Shown: piece after piece, positions 58,227 to 64,000 of the stretch
Layout: each line of letters starts with the position of its first letter
Numbering within the stretch: the stretch's first letter is position 1
Origin: Lineus longissimus
Lineage: Eukaryota > Nemertea > Pilidiophora > Heteronemertea > Lineidae
Assembly (NCBI RefSeq): GCF_910592395.1
Contig: NC_088318.1
Coordinates: forward strand, 10,600,349 to 10,664,348
DNA: 64,000 nt
Reading direction: 5' to 3'
The notes under the pieces: generated by a model
What the model saw: the letters and a program-made list of their open reading frames with translations, nothing else
What the model was told of the DNA's origin: nothing
Databases searched by the model: none
Translations under genes and position numbers: made by a program

Positions 58227-58645
58227 AGGTTAATTGTATGATAAAAAAGCATGCAGAGAATATGATAACATAAAAAGGGAGATCTTTCTATTGAAAAGAT
58301 TAGCAGAATTATGTTTGCTTGGTAATGATCCTTTCCACCGATGCAATTAGGCACCCATTTCTGATGGTATAAAAAGCTGGGGTGATGAATAGGCCAACTT
58401 TTCCTATTTGAGGTTAATTGTACATCCAAGACGTCATATATATTCCATTTAAGCCTTTCATTAATTTTTTCTGGGGAAAATTGCTATGAGAGGTGTGCCT
58501 TGCATCATTGAAGAATCACCTTATGGTCAGTAGTGGTGTTAATGGTCAGAGAGAAAGGTCTGCTGAGCCAAAAAGTGTTGATGTCTCGGTTTAAACGCAA
58601 TACCATCTTGACTACCAAGGTGTTTGCATCTTATCCCTGCATTAA
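58227..58645. other. No gene recognised
   Basis: Short unassigned spacer. Confidence 0.45.
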
Positions 58646-58870
58646 TAAGGGTTGACCATAGGTACCACCATTTTGGCTAGAACTTGAAATCTAAAAGCAA
58701 TTAAAACTCTTTCAAAACAAAGTGAATGTCAATTTCAAGGGTTGGAGCCAGTTCTTTGTTTTCGTGAGAACCGCCTTCCAGGTTTTAAATGGGCATTCAG
58801 TTCATCTTGAAGGAGTTTTAATTGATTTTGGATTTCAGGTTCTAGCCAAAATGATGGTACCTAACCCTTA
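58646..58870. mobile_element. Foldback MITE, ~70-bp arms
   Basis: TAAGGGTT...GGTACCACCATTTTGGCTAG (58646-58715) is repeated inverted as TAAGGGTTAGGTACCATCAT and following bases reading back from 58870. The arms continue through 'aacttgaaatctaaaagcaattaaaactc'. The left arm has a 6-7-base insertion after TAAGGGTT. Non-coding. Confidence 0.8.
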
Positions 58871-59603
58871 AAGCAAGTGTAAGACCATGTGATTCAGGAT
58901 ACTCATGGACTTGTGCAGTTTTAGTTCTCAGTGCTTCAAACTGATAGATGGCAGTACCTGACAGTCATGGATTTGCAGCAAGCCAATGCTGAGCAGCAGT
59001 GATCATCTCTCCGATATTTCCCCATTTCTCACAAAATGTCATTCAATAGGTGATGTTCAAGACCACTGACTACTTTTTAAACAAAACACCTTTTTGTCTA
59101 ACCTACATTTGCAACATTTCCATCATTGATTCTATTGGAAATTGCACATTCTTGGTTCACAATTTTCTGTGTAAACTGTTGGGTATAATAGCATTGTGCA
59201 TGTCCGTATTGTAGAGGTCCTGTACTGAGATGGGGCACTGGTAATACGGGGCACTTACTTATATTTGCTTTGTATCATATAAATTGAATAATTGTATTAT
59301 TGTTTTCAAGTGTGTGCATTTTTGTTAGCCTTTCTTTTTGTACAGCTGGTGTAGATAGCATTATGTGGTACTTATCCTATTATTTGTATTTTACAGGTGT
59401 GTAGGCTAGTATCTGAATGCCCACCTGGACAAAAGTGGCCAATGCTAGTTGGGGTGTAGGTGAATGAGCATTTTGTGTTCCCCAGGCACAAGTTCTGGAG
59501 CACTTTAGCAAGAGAAAAAGCTAAGTTAAGGATCAGCTCTGGGCAGGTCAGGATAACATTTTCAGGGCAGATCGGTGACAGATTGAGTGTGAAAACCATC
59601 TGG
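58871..59603. other. No gene recognised
   Basis: Unassigned; no exon of CPSF1 found here. Confidence 0.45.
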
Positions 59604-59974
59604 AATAGCATTCCGCGACATTACTATTTATAGCTCACAAGGTCATTTGAATAAGATATTGATGACGTTTTAGTCACGTGACAGTCGGACATCGACACTT
59701 ATTTCTATGCATTTGAGCTTATTTCAAAGTCAATTATCTTTGACCCTGCATTGTTTTTAGCATGAATGATACCATAGAGTCAGAGAGAGAAATATTCAGA
59801 ACAATTATGTAGTATTTCCAACACTCGGACATGTGCCAGATTGAATCTAACTGCCCTAGTCAGAAAGCCTGAATCCATTACGAAATCGCATGTTTGTCCG
59901 ACATTGCCTGTAATTCAGCGATGGGGAAATAGAGGGCAGCAGCTGCAGTGACGTCATCTTCGCGGAATGCTATT
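59604..59974. mobile_element. MITE, 'AATAGCATTCCGCGA' termini
   Basis: AATAGCATTCCGCGA at 59604 is exactly inverted at 59960-59974; 'gatgacgt' and 'gtcggac' recur inverted further in. It contains an E-box palindrome TCACGTGA at 59675-59682. No coding sequence. Confidence 0.75.
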
Positions 59975-60084
59975 ACATAAGGCGACTAATAACCTGAATA
60001 GCGACAACTCTTTTATCAGCACAGGTTGAAGAATTAACATCCTGCAGAAATGTTCCTTTTCAGCGCAGGTTAAGAGTCACAGAT

Positions 60085-60760
60085 CAGCGCAGGTCACAGC
60101 CCTAACATTAAATGTGTCAATGTCGGCTCTACCTATAAGGAGGTCATCATGATTTCATTTCAGCACAGGTCAGGTGTGAGAGAAATTCAAACTCATTTGT
60201 TTCAGCACAGGTCGTCAGTACAAGAAACAAACAACATTGCAGATTAAACAAAAGCTATTCAGCCTGAATTCCTTCATGGTTTTCAGTGAAGGTCAAGTTG
60301 AGGTCATGAGCCAAGGTCAGACTGCACAAGACTTCTTTTTTTAGCACAGGTCAAGGTCCGTACAGGTTTTCATAAGGTCAAGTTTAGGTCAAGGGCAAGG
60401 TCATGCACAGACTTCTTTTTCAGCACAGGTCAAGGTTCAACACAGGTTCAAGGTTTTCAGCAAAGGTCAAGTTTATGTCATGAGACAAGGTCAGACTGCA
60501 CAGACTTCTTTTTTCAGCTCAGGTCAAGGTCTGACACAGGCTCAAGGTTTTCATCAGGTCAAGTTGAGGTCCAGGGGTAAGGTCATGCACAAACTTCTTT
60601 TTCAGCACAGGTCAAGGTTCGACACAGGTTCAAGATTTCAGCTGGGGTTTAGTTTAGGTCTGGAGGGAGGTCATACTGTGCAAATTCTCTTTTTAGCGCA
60701 GGTGAGGTTCAGAGACGATTCTACAAAAATTCCTTTTCAGCTTAGGTCAAGGTCACCCTA
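60085..60760 (+). repeat. AGGTCA-dense degenerate tandem segment
   Basis: About 20 AGGTCA hexamers, nearly all on the + strand, lie in 0.67 kb. They are embedded in a loosely repeated phrase 'acttctttttcagcacaggtcaagg' (near 60333, 60411, 60505, 60592). It ends about 120 bp before the first recognisable CPSF1 exon, so it is probably intronic. Likely a decayed minisatellite; a regulatory role is possible but unproven. Confidence 0.75.
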
Positions 60761-60881
60761 GACTATGCAGTGCAGTAGAGTAACTGGATTGATTCCTACT
60801 AATTACGACATAATGAATCTGAAGTATCTGTACCGATATGATCACAAATTTCTTATAAAATGCTGTCTTCATCATCCATAG

Positions 60882-61037
60882 GTATGCGACAGTTTGATGA
60901 ACATTGCCCCATGTGGCCAGATGACCATGGGTGAACCAGCATTCCTCTCGGAGGAGTTCAGCCACACAATCGACCCGGATGTTGAGCTGGTGACCACATC
61001 AGGTCACGGAAAAAATGGTGCTATTTCAGTACTTCAG
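60882..61037 (+). CDS. CPSF1: CPSF1 exon (first recognised)
   Basis: 52 codons, phase 0 at both ends, acceptor 'catccatag', donor GTGAGT. Encodes [20 protein letters not shown] to [12 protein letters not shown]. It starts inside a conserved stretch, so it is an internal exon; the preceding exon lies further upstream or outside the window. Confidence 0.95.
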
Positions 61038-63982
61038 GTGAGTCAATTTTCGAGGCAGGCTCCTAAAAATCACCAGCAACCACTTTTGCGATTTTTGCCA
61101 TGTTGCATTTAATTTCAACACCAAAGTAAGCCGAATATGCTCGCTACGTGGGTGATTATTTTATTCACTTCATTTACTCTTTCTTTACAGCGGAGTATCA
61201 GACCGCAGGTGGTGACGACCTTTGATACTGGCGAACTCCCTGGCTGTTACAACATGTGGACTGTGACCGGAGCAAAGCGAGAGGTAAACACCACACTTAT
61301 TTGCCGAGGTTTTGGCCAACATTTCAGCTCCACCCTCGCACTTATAGTGAGGCAATAGAGAGGTTAAGATTTAGATCCGAGGTGGTATTTTGACGATAGA
61401 TACCGTATTGCCTGTTGTCAGAAACAAAATGAAACCGTGTGTTTATAATGCTTGGCATGCCTAAAAACAGTGATACAAAACAATCAGTTTGACTTGATGA
61501 CGTGAACCAGAGAAAATAACCCATCTCGCATCAAAATCTTAACCTCTCTATTCAGTACCGACAGTGAAGTATCAATTTCTATTCTAAAACATCTCTAATT
61601 CATTAACCAATACTGTGGTTTTAAATACATTTTGACTGCTTCCATATTTTGCACCAACCCAAGCGGTTCTGATTGCCTAAGCATAACCGCTGAATTCAAG
61701 AGGAGGCTTCGTTGGCGCATAGTGCATTTACACTGTAAAGTGCAGTTGATTCTCAACCCAGATGTTTTAGAATTTACCACCCGACTTATTTATTTTTTGG
61801 GTTAGGATTCAAATGTATCTGTATCTGTGTGGTAGATCAGAATTGGCAAACAGATTGTACTGTGCACTAAAACATGAAACAAAACACTGTATGCAAAAAA
61901 GGCTCAAATTGCTTGGAAAATCTGCCATATTTTTCCTTCAAATGGCTTGTTTGTCTACTTTGTCTGATTCTGGCAAAGTAAGTACTTTTAGATGCTTTGA
62001 ACTTTGAAGTTCCAGATCAGGGCTCGAGAAAAGTGTCTTTTGAAGCATGAAACTTGGCCGAGGACCCTCACTATTAAAACTCTAAACTTATAAATCTGTT
62101 ACAGGACTCCTGAGATTTTGTCAAGACTTTAGTTTGACTCCCGAGTAAGAAAGTCCAGCACAAGTCCTGTCAGATGAAATCTAAGACTTCGTACAACTTC
62201 CACATTTTCTGTGTGAAATCACTGAAAATATGAGTGCCATTTTCCTATGAAATTAACTTAATGTGTTGGTTTGACAAATATGTGACCAGAATTTTCAACA
62301 AGAAGACACTAGGAGACAGAGGCCTAAGATGAGCAGGAACATAGATTTAAAATACAAGGTTGCTGGTCTCAGGACTCAAACTGTGGGGTTTCAAGGTTCT
62401 GCTCATAGACCTAAAGTTTGATGCTTCTGACTTGCAGGTTGAGACTGGTGAGGTCCCGGACGAAGAGAAAATCAAGGAGGATCAAATGCACGCCTATCTC
62501 ATTCTCAGTAGGGATGACTCAACAATGGTATGTATAGAGCACTATTCATCAAAGCCTTGAAGATGGGCTATGTGGAACGAGAAAAAGAATCAGTAAATGT
62601 AGAATAAATTCAAATGTAGAACAATTATTGATACCATGAGAAATTTCTCATTGTAAGCTTTGCAATTAATGGTCAGGTGTGGTTCCCGAAATTTGGTAAA
62701 GGGGGCATAGACCCACCCAGCGAGGGCTGTTGGCCCTCCCCTAGACAAATTTTTCAAATATACGTGACAAAAAAGCATTTTGCAGGCATCTTGGGCTGTA
62801 AGATTAGAAGTAGTTATTTGCTTTTTGGGGCGAAGCGCCCTAAAAAAACTTTGTCTCTGCCAACCTCTCAATCCGCCACTGGTAGGTGTTGATAATTTTG
62901 ACCGATTTGGAACAATTTGTGTGAAATGCAAGAAAGGTGTCCTTCAAGAAAATGTGCCTTTTAGGAGAAGCAAATGATACCTTTTCATTTCTCGTATCCG
63001 TCTTTAACAGATTCTTGAGACTGGCCAGGAGATCATGGAGTTAGACCACAGTGGCTTCAGCACCCAGGCCCCGACCGTCTTCGCTGGCAATGTGGGCAAT
63101 GACAAGTACATACTGCAAGTGTCCCCTATGGGGGTCCGGCTTCTTGAAGGAGGTGAGTTTCTAATCATGTTTGCTGGCTCTAAAATGATTTCAAATATCT
63201 TGAACATTTCCGCATTGTTGCTATATCAACTAAAAGTGTGTGGAGGGGGAAGGGGGAGGGTGTACTATGCTAAGTGTATTTACAGAGCCAATAATTATAT
63301 TTCCAGATGTTGATCTATTATCCACAATGTGTGAAGAAATTGTAGTTGCGTTTGTGCTGTTCAAACTATTTTGTAAAGCGTAACTTTATTTTGCAGCAAC
63401 CCAAGTCCAACATGTGCCAATTGACCTTGGCTCCCCGATTGTGCACTGCACTGTAGCTGATCCCTACATCATCATCATGAGTAGTGAGGGCGAGACCATG
63501 CTCCTCAAATTGAGAATCGAGATCGATGGAGAGGTCAGGCTGGCCTTGCAGCGACCTCAGCTCTCACAGGTACATGTAGATCCTTGAGGGGAGAGCAGTC
63601 TCGTAGTTAAGTTGTCAGCCTTGGGGAGGTCACTGAAATCACATCAGTTTCTTGAATTCAGTGAGGATTCTCCTCTCATACAAAAAGCAGGTGCCAAATT
63701 GTGTTTGCGCATTGGAGACTCATATTTTGGGCAGGTCTTCGGTCCCCTTCCCATTTTCTTACTTAGTCGCTTTATATTCTTTTGTGTCTCGTTAATGTTA
63801 AAGTTCAGATTCTGACCCTGTGTACTGATGCACTTTCAGAAGTCGAAGATGCTCACCGTGTGTGCGTACAAAGATGTAAGCGGTCTTTTCACTACTGAAG
63901 CAAAAGAGGAGCAGTTGACAGTACCCACCTCCGAGGTCAAGTCAGCCAAACCTATCGACACTTCTTTCAGTTTTGATAAGAG
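60882..63982 (+). CDS. CPSF1: CPSF1 (CPSF160), partial gene, six exons
   Basis: Encodes part of the 160-kDa scaffold subunit of the cleavage and polyadenylation specificity factor. In the nucleus this protein assembles the mPSF module with WDR33, CPSF30 and FIP1 for AAUAAA recognition during mRNA 3'-end processing. Six exons, 60882-61037, 61191-61283, 62438-62527, 63011-63152, 63397-63569 and 63840-63982, are joined by GT-AG introns in compatible phase into one open frame of about 265 codons. Signature segments are [80 protein letters not shown] and [14 protein letters not shown]. All align with the middle of animal CPSF1 (roughly residues 460-740 of the vertebrate protein), within the beta-propeller region. 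The acidic linker after MWTV is much shorter than in mammals. Upstream exons (about 450 residues) were not found in the window and the gene continues past the right edge. Confidence 0.97.
61191..61283 (+). CDS. CPSF1: CPSF1 exon
   Basis: 31 codons, acceptor 'tttctttacag', donor GTAAAC. Encodes [31 protein letters not shown]. Two extra residues (TG) within TTF-ELPG distinguish it from the vertebrate form. Confidence 0.95.
61356..61550. mobile_element. Mariner-like MITE in CPSF1 intron
   Basis: TA-GAGAGGTTAAGATTT at the left and the exact inverted AAATCTTAACCTCTC-TA at the right. TA flanks on both sides fit the Tc1/mariner group. It lies 72 bp after the donor at 61284. Confidence 0.85.
61581..61773 (+). 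mobile_element. MITE family M1, copy 2, in CPSF1 intron
   Basis: Termini ATTCTAAAACATCT and AGATGTTTTAGAAT are perfect inverted copies. The body matches copy 1 at 38015-38206. It lies next to the mariner-like MITE. Confidence 0.85.
62438..62527 (+). CDS. CPSF1: CPSF1 exon
   Basis: 30 codons, acceptor 'tgacttgcag', donor GTATGT. Encodes [30 protein letters not shown]: the variable acidic linker, then the conserved 'FLILSRxDSTM' strand. Confidence 0.95.
62675..62885 (-). repeat. 'cagtggcggatt'-type dispersed repeat in CPSF1 intron
   Basis: Read on the minus strand it starts 'ccagtggcggattgagagg', continues with 'agggcgcttcgcccc' and later 'gagggccaacagccctcgctggg'. This style of sequence is a common unclassified mobile repeat in marine invertebrate introns. 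Recognition is from general familiarity; no second copy in this window. Confidence 0.4.
63011..63152 (+). CDS. CPSF1: CPSF1 exon
   Basis: 142 bases, acceptor 'tctttaacag', donor GTGAGT after GGAG. It ends in phase 1, so the final G joins CA of the next exon to code Ala. Encodes [20 protein letters not shown] to [11 protein letters not shown]. Confidence 0.95.
63397..63569 (+). CDS. CPSF1: CPSF1 exon
   Basis: 173 bases, acceptor 'ttattttgcag', donor GTACAT. Encodes [20 protein letters not shown] then [20 protein letters not shown] and [17 protein letters not shown]. Confidence 0.95.
63840..63982 (+). CDS. CPSF1: CPSF1 exon (last in window)
   Basis: 143 bases, acceptor 'gcactttcag', donor GTTAGT, leaving phase 2 (AG of an Arg codon). 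Encodes [40 protein letters not shown] and TSFSFDK. The 'CxYKDxSGxFTTE' block is conserved in animal CPSF1; the Lys/Glu-rich rest belongs to the variable linker. Confidence 0.93.
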
Positions 63983-64000
63983 GTTAGTACAAAACAAAGA

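Overview
The window is animal nuclear DNA, A+T-rich and dominated by repeats, with interrupted genes and GT-AG introns. The only host gene I can prove is the 5' half-to-middle part of CPSF1 (CPSF160, cleavage and polyadenylation specificity factor subunit 1). Six consecutive exons lie on the + strand between 60882 and 63982 and the gene runs off the right edge. The repeats (cgt-microsatellite elements with 'ggccaccagggggcc' units, tRNA-derived SINEs, abundant foldback MITEs, Harbinger, pogo/Tigger) are typical of marine invertebrates such as molluscs, other spiralians or invertebrate deuterostomes. I cannot name the species.

Layout. 1-8875: GGGTCTTAG minisatellite, a dispersed repeat, two foldback elements, degenerate tandem DNA and a non-autonomous Harbinger element with a MADF-domain fragment. 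8876-28232: mainly compact rolling-circle-like (Helitron/Helentron-type) elements. These have a 5' terminal hairpin, a body of about 145-bp or about 300-bp tandem units, and an asymmetric subterminal inverted repeat just before a 3' hairpin. One (17274-21148) was split by another (17541-19750). 29111-31806: an intact pogo/Tigger transposase (450 aa, all three catalytic Asp) inside its own TIRs and TA target site. It carries a nested TIR element that contains a 5'-truncated LINE tail. 32716-37178: four foldback elements, two with microsatellite inside the inverted arms. 38015-51510: MITEs, two tRNA-derived SINEs, an 807-bp satellite of 31-bp monomers organised as a 310-bp higher-order repeat, GGGTCTTAG minisatellites in opposite orientations, a PIF/Harbinger remnant and a truncated SINE. 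53687-58226: three more rolling-circle-like elements, one inserted inside another, plus a near-identical second copy of the 24812 element. 58646-60880: two MITEs and a segment packed with AGGTCA half-sites. 60882-63982: CPSF1, with MITEs in its second intron.

There is no operon-like organisation: gene-poor DNA, presumably intergenic or CPSF1 5' intron, has been built up by layered transposon insertion. The most interesting pattern is the set of hairpin-bounded elements. At least seven examples from several families share one architecture, and three of them spread an almost invariant AGGTCAcagAGGTCA (DR3 nuclear-receptor-like) motif inside the tandem units. Coordinates of repeat edges are by eye and may be off by a few bases.
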